64,000 bases of DNA from Desulfobacca acetoxidans (GTDB taxonomy: Bacteria > Desulfobacterota > Desulfobaccia > Desulfobaccales > 0-14-0-80-60-11): contig DZCR01000001.1 in the NCBI GenBank assembly GCA_022736495.1, positions 1 through 64,000 of the forward strand. Reading direction: 5' to 3'. The first letter of the stretch is position 1. Every line of letters begins with the position of its first letter. The notes beneath the pieces are model-generated. The model did no database searches. It was not told the origin of the DNA and saw only the letters and a program-made list of their open reading frames with translations. A program made the position numbers and the translations under genes. Shown piece after piece: positions 43,931-51,606 of this stretch.

Positions 43931-44425
43931 ATGACCGAATGCGCCACCAGCCATAAGGTGATCGCTAAGGAAGCCGCGGCCCTTTGGGTCAAAGGGCTCC
44001 AAGGTCAAGGCAAGCTGGCGGTTTTCACCAACGGCTGCTTCGATCTCCTGCACCGGGGACACGTGGCCTATCTGGAAGAAGCCCGTTCCCTGGGGGATGC
44101 CCTCATCGTGGGGGTCAATACCGACGCCTCCGCGACCCGCTTGACCAAAGGTCCCGGCCGCCCCTTGACCCCGGAAACCGATCGGGCGCGAGTTTTGGCT
44201 GCGTTGGCCTGTGTGGACCGGGTGGTGCTGTTTGGCGAGGACACGCCTCTGGCGCTCATCACCTTGCTTGCCCCCGACATCCTGGTGAAGGGCGGCGACT
44301 ACCAGGTCCACGAAATCGTGGGCCGGGAAGCGGTGGAAGCCCGGGGCGGCAAGGTGTTGTCCCTGCCCTTTCTGCCGGGTTACTCCACCTCCGCCCTTAT
44401 CGCCCGCATCCGCTCGGGTCGTTAA
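43931..44425 (+). CDS. rfaE2: D-glycero-beta-D-manno-heptose 1-phosphate adenylyltransferase
   Basis: Stand-alone nucleotidyltransferase for ADP-heptose, used in LPS core synthesis, 164 aa; equivalent to the C-terminal half of HldE. Signature VFTNGCFDLLHRGHVAYLEEA with the HxGH site, then NTDASATRLTKGPGRP and VKGGDYQVHEIVG. The ATG at 43931 yields the standard length; upstream frame is repeat DNA. Implies a Gram-negative LPS with heptose. Confidence 0.92.
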   Translation: MTECATSHKVIAKEAAALWVKGLQGQGKLAVFTNGCFDLLHRGHVAYLEEARSLGDALIVGVNTDASATRLTKGPGRPLTPETDRARVLAALACVDRVVLFGEDTPLALITLLAPDILVKGGDYQVHEIVGREAVEARGGKVLSLPFLPGYSTSALIARIRSGR

Positions 44426-44558
44426 GGTAATCGACCTCGACGGGATTCAGGCGCGATAACTTGCACAATATATAAAAATTCCTGAAACGGCTTGACTTCC
44501 GCGAGGCCGCCGGGAGATATTTAAAGCCAATACTGCGAGTCCTCCAGGAGATAAACTG

Positions 44559-45308
44559 ATGAAACAACTCGTCCTCCTCAGACACGGCGAAAGTATTTGG
44601 AACCGGGAAAATCGCTTTACAGGCTGGATTGATGTGGGTTTGAGCGACAAAGGCGTCCAGGAGGCCGAAGAAGCCGGGCGCCTGCTCAAGGAGGAAGGGT
44701 TCGTCTTTGATGTCGCTTACACTTCGGTGCTCAAGCGGGCCATCAAGACCCTGTGGATCGCGCTGGAGGGGATGGACCTGATGTGGATCCCGGTGCATCA
44801 CAGTTGGCGCCTGAATGAGCGTCATTACGGCGCACTCCAGGAGCTCAACAAGGCGGAGACCGTGGAAAAATATGGCATGGAGCAGGTGCAAATCTGGCGC
44901 CGCAGCTACAGCACCCCGCCTCCGGCCCTTACCCCGGATGACCCGCGCTACCCCGGCAAAGATCCGCGCTACGCTGATCTGTCGGTCAACGAACTCCCCC
45001 TGACCGAATGTCTCGAAGACGTGGTGGCGCGTTTTCTGCCGCATTGGCAGAAAATCATCGCGCCGGCCATTCTAGCCGGGAAAAGGGTGCTCATCGCCGC
45101 CCATGGCAACAGTCTGCGGGCTTTGGTGAAGTACCTGGATAAGGTTTCCGACGAGGATATCGTGTCCCTGAATATCCCCACCGGCATCCCGCTGGTGTAC
45201 GAATTGAATGATGATTTGACGCCCATAAAAAGCCGTTATTTGGGCGACCCCGAGGCGGCAAAGAAAGCGGCCCAAGCCGTGGCGAATCAGTTAAAGGGCG
45301 GGAAATAG
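44559..45308 (+). CDS. gpmA: 2,3-bisphosphoglycerate-dependent phosphoglycerate mutase
   Basis: Glycolytic/gluconeogenic enzyme interconverting 3- and 2-phosphoglycerate, 249 aa. The phospho-accepting His9 is in [27 protein letters not shown] and the second catalytic His in [15 protein letters not shown] are intact. AGGAG precedes the ATG. Confidence 0.96.
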   Translation: MKQLVLLRHGESIWNRENRFTGWIDVGLSDKGVQEAEEAGRLLKEEGFVFDVAYTSVLKRAIKTLWIALEGMDLMWIPVHHSWRLNERHYGALQELNKAETVEKYGMEQVQIWRRSYSTPPPALTPDDPRYPGKDPRYADLSVNELPLTECLEDVVARFLPHWQKIIAPAILAGKRVLIAAHGNSLRALVKYLDKVSDEDIVSLNIPTGIPLVYELNDDLTPIKSRYLGDPEAAKKAAQAVANQLKGGK

Positions 45309-45427
45309 TCACTTATATCGTTTGCCGCAAATTCTGGCCAATTGCTGATTTTTAAATGCCCCTAAATCCAGGGCGGCCGCCTGAGTCCGCGGCAAAAGAA
45401 AAATTATTTATGAAGCGCATCTTGGTA

Positions 45428-46537
45428 TTACTCCCGCAAACCCGCGTAGGCTAAGGGCAACAGGGCCAGGCTGATGGCCCCGGAGACAATCAGCGGCACC
45501 TGGTAGCCATAGGCCCCGCCCAGGGGGCCGAAGATCAGGGAGCCGGCAAACACTCCCAGGGTGGTGGTGAGCGCAATCAGGCTGGCGCTGCCGCCGATGC
45601 GGTCCACGTGAAAGAGCCGGGTGATGGTGGTGTAGGTTTCCATAAGGATGAGGCCATCCCCGAATCCATGCACCGCCCGCCAGGCGAAAGACCACGCCAG
45701 GTCCGGATAGGTCATGCAAATATGGCCGACGCCGGAAAACACCAGGGCCAGGGCCAGAAAGGTCAGGGGCTTTAAGCGCCCGGCCCAGAATCGCCCGTAG
45801 AGATAGGCGGTGAGGGCCACTACCCCGAATTCCCCAGCCATGTAGACGCCCACCCCCAGGGGCGACAAGCCTAGGTTGTGCTCCAGAAACAACGACAGGC
45901 TGGTGGCTTCGGCCCCCCAGTGCAAGGTGAAGAGAAAGAGCCAGGTGACGAAAAACAGCACCGGGGCCGCCAGAAAATCCCGGCCGTAGTCAAACCAGGC
46001 CGTGCGCACTCCCCGGGTCACCGGCAGGCGCACCGTGGGCGCGATCAGGAGCAGCACCCCCAGACTGAACAGCTTCAAGGTGATGGTGAAATCCAGCCAG
46101 TAATACGCCGCGCCGCCCAAAAGCACCCCCACGAACATCCCGCCCATGCGCATGGCGTTGTACTGTCCCAGGCGCCGAGGCGCATCCGCATGGTCTTCTT
46201 TGAACAGGAGGGTATCTAAGGAGAGCCGGAAAAGCTGGATGCTCAGGCCGAACCCCCAAAAGGCCGCCAGGAAGGGCCAGAAACTCCCCACCAACGCCAG
46301 CCCCCAGAGGCTGGCCCCGGTTGCGGCCAGCCCTATCCGGGTGAGAATCCGGGCGGGATAACGGTCGCCGATGACGCCCACGGGGAAGGACACCAAGATG
46401 GCGTTCAGGCTGAGGACTGCGTAGAGGAGCCCGATCTGGCCTCCGGAAAAATGGAGACTACCTTTTAGGTAAAGGGGAAGGAGAAAATAGATGCAGGAGA
46501 TGACCGCGGAATAGACACTGATGTAGAAGGGGAGCAC
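45428..46537 (-). CDS. Major facilitator superfamily transporter
   Basis: A 369-aa membrane protein with about ten to twelve hydrophobic segments and the MFS loop motif in GVIGDRYPARILTRIG (between helices 2 and 3). No substrate-specific features recognised. GTG start at the end of a short spacer. Slightly short for the family, so one or two helices may be missing or short. Confidence 0.82.
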   Translation of the reverse strand: MLPFYISVYSAVISCIYFLLPLYLKGSLHFSGGQIGLLYAVLSLNAILVSFPVGVIGDRYPARILTRIGLAATGASLWGLALVGSFWPFLAAFWGFGLSIQLFRLSLDTLLFKEDHADAPRRLGQYNAMRMGGMFVGVLLGGAAYYWLDFTITLKLFSLGVLLLIAPTVRLPVTRGVRTAWFDYGRDFLAAPVLFFVTWLFLFTLHWGAEATSLSLFLEHNLGLSPLGVGVYMAGEFGVVALTAYLYGRFWAGRLKPLTFLALALVFSGVGHICMTYPDLAWSFAWRAVHGFGDGLILMETYTTITRLFHVDRIGGSASLIALTTTLGVFAGSLIFGPLGGAYGYQVPLIVSGAISLALLPLAYAGLRE

Positions 46538-46622
46538 AATCTAGGCCGTTTTAACGCATTTCCCAGTTCAAATACAATAATTTTGCCTGCAACTTTGGCA
46601 GTTTCCTACCTTAAACCTTAAA

Positions 46623-47045
46623 TTACAGGGCGCTCCGGTCGAGGCTAACCTCCATGGCCCGAGCCGGACAGACCGGACAACACAGCTCGCAGGCGCTGCA
46701 TTTGGTGGCGTCAAACAGCACCTCCATCTCCGGCCGCTTGATGAAGAGGGCCCCGGTGGGACAGACCGCCGTACAAGCGCCGCACTGGTAACAGCGCTCT
46801 TCATTACGCCGCACATCCCGGGCGACCCGCTGGACCTTAACCCCCGCTTCCCGCAGGTATTTGAGGCCCCGGCGAAAATTCTTCGGGTGCCCCCTCAACT
46901 CCATGACCATCACCCCTTCTTTGCGGGGATAGATGGTGGCCTTGAGCAGATTAAACTCCAGGTCGTAATCCTTGACCAGGCGATAAATGATGGGTTGATC
47001 CACCACCTCCTGGGAAAATCGCAGCACTAACATTTCCGCGTGCAT
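46623..47045 (-). CDS. NIL-domain ferredoxin
   Basis: A 140-aa protein: an N-terminal NIL domain (LRFSQEVVDQPIIYRLVKDY), often a methionine/small-ligand sensor, then two [4Fe-4S] motifs (CYQCGACTAVCP and CSACELCCPVCP). NIL-ferredoxins are common in anaerobes; those studied are linked to homocysteine synthesis or to electron transfer. No partner gene adjacent. Confidence 0.87.
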   Translation of the reverse strand: MHAEMLVLRFSQEVVDQPIIYRLVKDYDLEFNLLKATIYPRKEGVMVMELRGHPKNFRRGLKYLREAGVKVQRVARDVRRNEERCYQCGACTAVCPTGALFIKRPEMEVLFDATKCSACELCCPVCPARAMEVSLDRSAL

Positions 47046-47192
47046 ATCCTAATCCTCAATAAGCCGTCTTATGTGAAATGCCTTCACGCGTCGCAAGCGG
47101 CTTGGTTCTTCAGATAATCTTTGGGCGTCAGTTTTCCCATCATAAAGTATGCCAAGCCAGCCCCTCTTGTGAATCTCCTTTGGTTTTCCTGG
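47046..47192. other. Spacer downstream of the MerB-like gene
   Basis: 147 bases. On the minus strand a short open stretch (GLAYFMMGKLTPKDYL and a few residues more, ending near 47091) reads like protein and has AAGGAG about 20-30 bases upstream, but it is under 30 codons. I cannot decide whether it is a gene. Confidence 0.3.
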
Positions 47193-47903
47193 CTAAGAAA
47201 GCTCCGGCGCCCAGAAAGGGCGGGTCTGGGCAATTTCTCTTATAGCGCCCACAAATCCGCTTAAATAATCCTGCTTGCGGGAAACATAATCCAAGCATAA
47301 CCGTTTTTGGAAAAAATCCCCTGAAAACAATTTGACCAAGTCTGCAAGTTGGATAATGCCTTCTTCGGTAGCAGGATCAAACCGGATCCAGTTGCGGATG
47401 TGCTCTTCCGACCGGAAGAGATTCATGGTGCTTCACGCATGGGGGAGACGGCCCAGCCATTTCGAGAATGGCACCGCAACGTACCCTAAAGTTTCTTCCG
47501 GTACCGCTTTCAATATCTGCCCATCCCGGATTTCAATGTGAACCGGCAAACCGCAATCAAGGCACGGGGCTGCAATCTGGACAACCTTCCCTGGGAAAAG
47601 CCAGCAAACTGCCAGCGACTCAAAACCTCATTGACCAAACCACTTTTGTTTGCCATCCACAGTGATGCGATATTGGGTGGGGAGATTACTGAAAGGGGCA
47701 AAACTGCTTATGTAGTCAGTGTCGGGAAACAACCAAATTCCTGGAATCCCTGCGGACATCAGGTCGTGAAGAGCCCTGCGGGCTTCCTCAAGCGGAATCT
47801 GCAGCTCCCCCGCTAACTCCGTGTAGTGGGGCGCCTGACCCGACTGCACCATCCTTGTCAAGATCGCATGGTATACTTTATCCAAGAGGCTTGGTGAGCT
47901 CAT
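47193..47903 (-). CDS. MerB-like (alkylmercury lyase family) selenoprotein with two predicted Sec
   Basis: One 236-codon frame that contains just two in-frame stops, both TGA (47630-47628, codon 92; 47435-47433, codon 157). Reading them as selenocysteine gives a continuous MerB-like protein: a winged-helix N-terminus (HYTELAGELQIPLEEARRAL), KWFGQ-U-GFESLAV, PCLDCGLPVHIEIRDGQ, then HA-U-STMNLFRSEEHIRNW. In MerB the catalytic residues are Cys96, Asp99 and Cys159; aligned here they are U92, Glu95 and U157 (spacing 65 versus 63). Each TGA is followed at 18-19 bases by a SECIS-like hairpin. ATG with GGGAGG and AAGGA upstream; promoter at 47936-47963. C-Hg bond cleavage is the family's known reaction; activity here is inferred. 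The alternative is a pseudogene with two nonsense mutations. Confidence 0.8.
47403..47420 (-). promoter_or_regulatory. SECIS-like hairpin after the second UGA
   Basis: Minus strand CTCTTCC-GGTC-GGAAGAG: a perfect 7-bp stem whose loop starts with GG, the loop beginning 19 bases after TGA 47433. In E. coli fdhF the loop is AGGUCU, 17 bases after its UGA. Confidence 0.7.
47600..47616 (-). promoter_or_regulatory. SECIS-like hairpin after the first UGA
   Basis: Minus strand GCTGGCA-GTT-TGCTGGC: a 7-bp stem (five Watson-Crick, two G-U pairs) with a G at the first loop position, the loop starting 18 bases after TGA 47628. With the last A-U pair open the loop is AGTTT. Confidence 0.6.
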
Positions 47904-47935
47904 TGTCCTTACCTCCCCTAGGTAAGATTACGTAA

Positions 47936-47963
47936 ATTATATCAGATAATTGGCCTTCCTCAA
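47936..47963 (-). promoter_or_regulatory. Promoter of the MerB-like gene
   Basis: Minus strand TTGAGG (47963-47958), 16-base spacer, TATAAT (47941-47936). The -35 box overlaps the purL stop codon. No metal-responsive operator of the MerR dyad type is evident. Confidence 0.6.
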
Positions 47964-50944
47964 ATCAGGTCGCCAAAACGGCGCTCCCAGGCGGACTTGA
48001 GGGTTTCCAATGGGGCCGCCAGCATGGGCTGCCCGTGCCGAGAAATCTCTACGGTTTGATCGGAGCGCACCTGGCCGATTAAGGTAAGGGGCTGGCCGCG
48101 CCAGAGTTCTTCCAGGCGGACCTGGTGGGCCGGGTCGATGCTCACCAGGAACCGCCCGGCCGACTCGGAGTAGAGACTGGCGTAGGCCGGAGATTCCGGG
48201 GCCACCCGGCTCAGGTCCGCCTCTACGCCCAACCCCGCGGCCAGGCTTGACAGAACCAGGTGCACCCCCAGGCCGCCCCGATAGAGGCCGTGGGCCGAGG
48301 CCAACAGTTCGGCCCGGATCGCCTCTTCGAGCAAACGGTAATAAGCGAGAAATTCCTCGGGGTGAACCTCAGGCACACTCAGGCCCACATAGCCCAACAT
48401 CTCGTAAAATTCCGAGCCGCCCAGTTCGGGCCGGGTGTCGCCCACCAAATAAATGAGGTCTCCGGGCCGCTTCCATTCCGGGCTCAGGGCCCGACGCAGG
48501 TCCGGCAGCACGCTCACCGCGGTAAAAAACAGGGTGGGCAGACCGCTTACCCGGTGCATCTCCCCATAGGCGCCGGGTATCACACCGTCCACATACATGC
48601 TGTCTTTACCCGACAACAATGGAACCCCGTAAGCCAGGCACAGATCCTTGAGGGCCAGGCAGGAGCGCACCAGTTGGGCCGCCTTGTAGCGCCCGTCGGG
48701 ATTCACGCCTGGATCGTATTCCACGCTGGGCCAGCAGAAATTATCCACCCCGCCGATGTGGTCCAGGGTCCCGCCCACCGCCAGCAAACGCCGCACCGCC
48801 TCGTCGATGGTCACCGCGGTCATGTGATAGGTGTCGATCTGGGAATAAGCGGGGCACACGGCCAGGCTCAGGGCCAGCCCCCGGCGGGAGTCCGGCCGGG
48901 GGCGCAGGATCGCGGCATCGCCGGGCACCGGGGTGAACTCTCCCACCAGGGGTTTGATCACGCTGGCCCCCTGGACCTCGTGGTCGTATTGCCGGGAGAT
49001 CCACTCCCGGGAGCAAATGTTGGGCCGGTCCAGCAGGGCCAGGAGAACGCCCAGGTGGTCTCCGGGGTCGCTCAGGACCGGCTCGGTCAGACGGGTCTCC
49101 GGCGGCAGCCATTCGGCTGCAAACTCCCAGGGAGGGAACTCCTCCTCCAGGAATGACAAATCCATATAAGCGCAGGTGCGGCCCTGGTATTTTACCTCCA
49201 GAACTCCGCGGTCGGTATAGCGGCCCATGACGGTGGCCTCCACCGCATGCTTCCGGGCCAGGCCCTTGAAGGCGGCTTCGTGCTCCGGCTTGACGGCCAC
49301 CACCATGCGTTCCTGAGATTCGGACACCCAGATTTCCCAGGGGTCCAGCCCCTGGTATTTGAGGGGTATCGCCTCCAGCCAGACTTCGCCGCCGCCGGCC
49401 ATTTGAGCCGATTCCCCCACCGCCGAGGACAGCCCGCCGCCGCCGCAGTCGGTGATGAAGGTGATGAGCCCCTGGTCCCGGGCCTCTAACAGGAAGTCAT
49501 GCATGTTCTTCTGGGTGTAGGGGTCGCCGATCTGGACGTGGCCCGCCGGGGTGCCGGGAGAGGAGACCTCGGACGACGCAGTAACCCCGTGGATGCCATC
49601 CTGGCCCACCCGGCCGCCGCAGGTAACGATCAGGTCGCCGGGGTGCGCGGCTTTGTCGGCCCCGGGCTCGCCGTTGATTTCCCGAGGCAGCAACCCCACC
49701 GCGCCCACAAACACCAGGCATTTACCCAAATAGGCGGCATCGAAATAGAGGGCGCCGTTGACGGTGGGCACCCCGCTCTTGTTGCCGCCGTCTTTGACGC
49801 CTTCAATGACGCCGTCCAGGAGCCGCCGGGGGTGCAGTCGGGGTTTGAGCGGCCCGGCATAGTTCCGGGGACCCACGCAAAAGCCGTACAGGCCCCCGAT
49901 GAGGCGAGCCCCTTTGCCAGTCCCCAGAGGGTCCCGGTAAACGCCCACAATGCCGGTAAGTGAGCCGCCGTAGGCCTCCAGGTTGGAAGGGGAATTGTGG
50001 GTCTCGCCCTTGATCACGTAGGAAAACTCGTCGTCCAACTGCCCCACCCCGGCGTTATCCCAGAGCACCGAGACCACCCAGGGTTTGTGTTTGCTGATCT
50101 CCCGGGTGGGTGCGGAGATGCAGGTCTTGAACGGATTTTCCAGGATGAAGCTTTCCCCGCTCCTCAAATCCCGGTAATGGAAGCGCCCCCGGAAGGTGTT
50201 GTGGTTGCAGTGGTCGCTGCGGGCCTGGGCCAGGTATTCCAGTTCCACGTCAGTGGGGGCGGACAGCCCCACCGCAGCCCGCCGGGCCTGGACTTCCGGA
50301 CGCTGAAAGTAATCCAGGATAACCGGTAGGTCGGCATCCCGGAGCGCCAGATGACGCTGGCAGCTCAGGTGCTTGAGGACTTCCGGCGAGGCGATCTCAA
50401 AGGCCTCCACCGCGGGGGTGTGGGCCAGCGCCACCCGAGGCAGAATAATGCCTATGCCTTTATCGGAGTCCCAGGTCTCCCGGGAAAAAATCCGGAATTC
50501 CTGGACCATGTCGTTAGCCAGGAGTTCCCGGGCGATCTGGGCCGCATGGTTCCCGGTGAGCTGGTCGCCGGTTAACAGGAAGAGCTTGGAGGTATACACC
50601 GCGGCCCCGGTGGGTAGGGGCTGCCCCAGATAGGCTTCCAGGGCTTCCCGGGCCACAGCCCCGGCCGTATCCCGCACGCCGGGCTTAAAGCCCACCCAAA
50701 TGGCCCATTGGAAATCCCGGGCCAGGGTTTGAAAGCTGGAGACTTGGGTGGTGGGATGCGTGAAGATCTCCGTGCGGATCGCCTCCAGGCTCGCCAGGGG
50801 AAGATCCACATCCAGCATGAGCACTCGCAAAACCCGGACAGCCGTGAGGTCAAAGCCGAAGTATTCCCGGGCCTGGCGACGCACCCCCTCCCCTTCTGCG
50901 TCGATCAGGTCCGGGCGCCAACCGATTTCCAGCCGCACTGCCAT
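47960..50944 (-). CDS. purL: Phosphoribosylformylglycinamidine synthase, PurS-PurL fusion
   Basis: FGAR to FGAM step of purine synthesis, 994 aa. Two PurS-like segments occupy the N-terminal ~190 residues (RLEIGWRPDLIDAEGEG ... and WAIWVGFKPGVRDTAGAVAREAL), followed by PurL: SDHCNHNTFRG, KGETHNSPSNLEAYGGSLTG, ITDCGGGGLSSAVGESA and LLSGKDSM. The glutaminase PurQ is not in this chain nor next door. The length and fused PurS distinguish it from both the ~740-aa PurL and the ~1300-aa full-length enzyme. Confidence 0.94.
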   Translation of the reverse strand: MAVRLEIGWRPDLIDAEGEGVRRQAREYFGFDLTAVRVLRVLMLDVDLPLASLEAIRTEIFTHPTTQVSSFQTLARDFQWAIWVGFKPGVRDTAGAVAREALEAYLGQPLPTGAAVYTSKLFLLTGDQLTGNHAAQIARELLANDMVQEFRIFSRETWDSDKGIGIILPRVALAHTPAVEAFEIASPEVLKHLSCQRHLALRDADLPVILDYFQRPEVQARRAAVGLSAPTDVELEYLAQARSDHCNHNTFRGRFHYRDLRSGESFILENPFKTCISAPTREISKHKPWVVSVLWDNAGVGQLDDEFSYVIKGETHNSPSNLEAYGGSLTGIVGVYRDPLGTGKGARLIGGLYGFCVGPRNYAGPLKPRLHPRRLLDGVIEGVKDGGNKSGVPTVNGALYFDAAYLGKCLVFVGAVGLLPREINGEPGADKAAHPGDLIVTCGGRVGQDGIHGVTASSEVSSPGTPAGHVQIGDPYTQKNMHDFLLEARDQGLITFITDCGGGGLSSAVGESAQMAGGGEVWLEAIPLKYQGLDPWEIWVSESQERMVVAVKPEHEAAFKGLARKHAVEATVMGRYTDRGVLEVKYQGRTCAYMDLSFLEEEFPPWEFAAEWLPPETRLTEPVLSDPGDHLGVLLALLDRPNICSREWISRQYDHEVQGASVIKPLVGEFTPVPGDAAILRPRPDSRRGLALSLAVCPAYSQIDTYHMTAVTIDEAVRRLLAVGGTLDHIGGVDNFCWPSVEYDPGVNPDGRYKAAQLVRSCLALKDLCLAYGVPLLSGKDSMYVDGVIPGAYGEMHRVSGLPTLFFTAVSVLPDLRRALSPEWKRPGDLIYLVGDTRPELGGSEFYEMLGYVGLSVPEVHPEEFLAYYRLLEEAIRAELLASAHGLYRGGLGVHLVLSSLAAGLGVEADLSRVAPESPAYASLYSESAGRFLVSIDPAHQVRLEELWRGQPLTLIGQVRSDQTVEISRHGQPMLAAPLETLKSAWERRFGDLI

Positions 50945-51165
50945 AGCTCTCCCCAGATATCCATGGATTGTTATGGGGAATATACCTCAAGGCAAACCGG
51001 ATAGAAAGGCTAAGTTTTTCAGAGAATGGCCAGCAGAATCAAGTCCAGAAGCTCAAGCTGCGCGCCGTTACTGCGTTCAAGACAGAAATAGCCGCTTTGA
51101 AATAGCGTTAGTTCGCTTCCCGAAGCTTCGGGGGCTGATTTCAAGCGCCCAAGGCCGGCATAACC

Positions 51166-51375
51166 CTAGCAGGCATTGGAAAATTGGCGCTGTGGCTTCG
51201 CATAAACCTGGAAGCTCAAACGGTGGGTCTTACCATGGTCACAGATATAGGTGTGATAATTGCCATCCTGCGGGAGGTTGGATAGGACGCCCATGATCAT
51301 GAGGGTTGTCAAACCCTCGAGGTTGAACTGCAGCAGTTCGTGTTTTTGGCAGCCGGAATCAACTAACGTAAGCAT
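51166..51375 (-). CDS. Small hypothetical protein
   Basis: A 69-aa protein not recognised. An excellent ribosome-binding site (AAGGAGG, 8 bases before the ATG) supports translation. It contains FNLEGLTTLMIMGVLSNLP and a HTYICDHGKTHRL segment; two or three Cys/His could bind a metal, but no CxxC is present. It stands alone between rsmB and purSL. Confidence 0.6.
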   Translation of the reverse strand: MLTLVDSGCQKHELLQFNLEGLTTLMIMGVLSNLPQDGNYHTYICDHGKTHRLSFQVYAKPQRQFSNAC

Positions 51376-51606
51376 TCTCGGTTCCTCCTTGAACTGAGAC
51401 ACTTGGTGCTCTTGGGGTAAGGCGCATCCTTGCGCACCCCGATCTTGCTTCCTATTATGCATAAATGCGTATTTTTTTCTATAGGTAAAATTGCACAAAA
51501 GCCTCTAGGCAAAAATACCTAAGTTAAGAAGATAAAAAATAAGATGGGCTCGCTGATGTTGCCGGTAGCGGGAAGTCGCATTCGTCCAGCCTGCTGCACC
51601 AATTCC
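51376..51606. repeat. AT-rich spacer with inverted repeats
   Basis: Contains a degenerate GC palindrome (GGCGCA-TCCT-TGCGCA-like, 51421-51436), GCATAAATGC, and TAGGTA...TACCTA arms around 51482-51521 separated by an AT-rich loop. No gene. Confidence 0.4.

Noticed and set aside
47193..47426. Separate 77-aa gene (starting MNLFRSEEHI) downstream of a separate 91-aa gene
   Set aside because: Both lie in one frame with the stretch between them, joined only by TGA codons at MerB catalytic positions; treating them as two genes loses the 64-codon conserved middle.
48260..49156. Plus-strand open frame opposite purL
   Set aside because: Antisense shadow in GC-rich DNA; the minus strand encodes an intact PurL.
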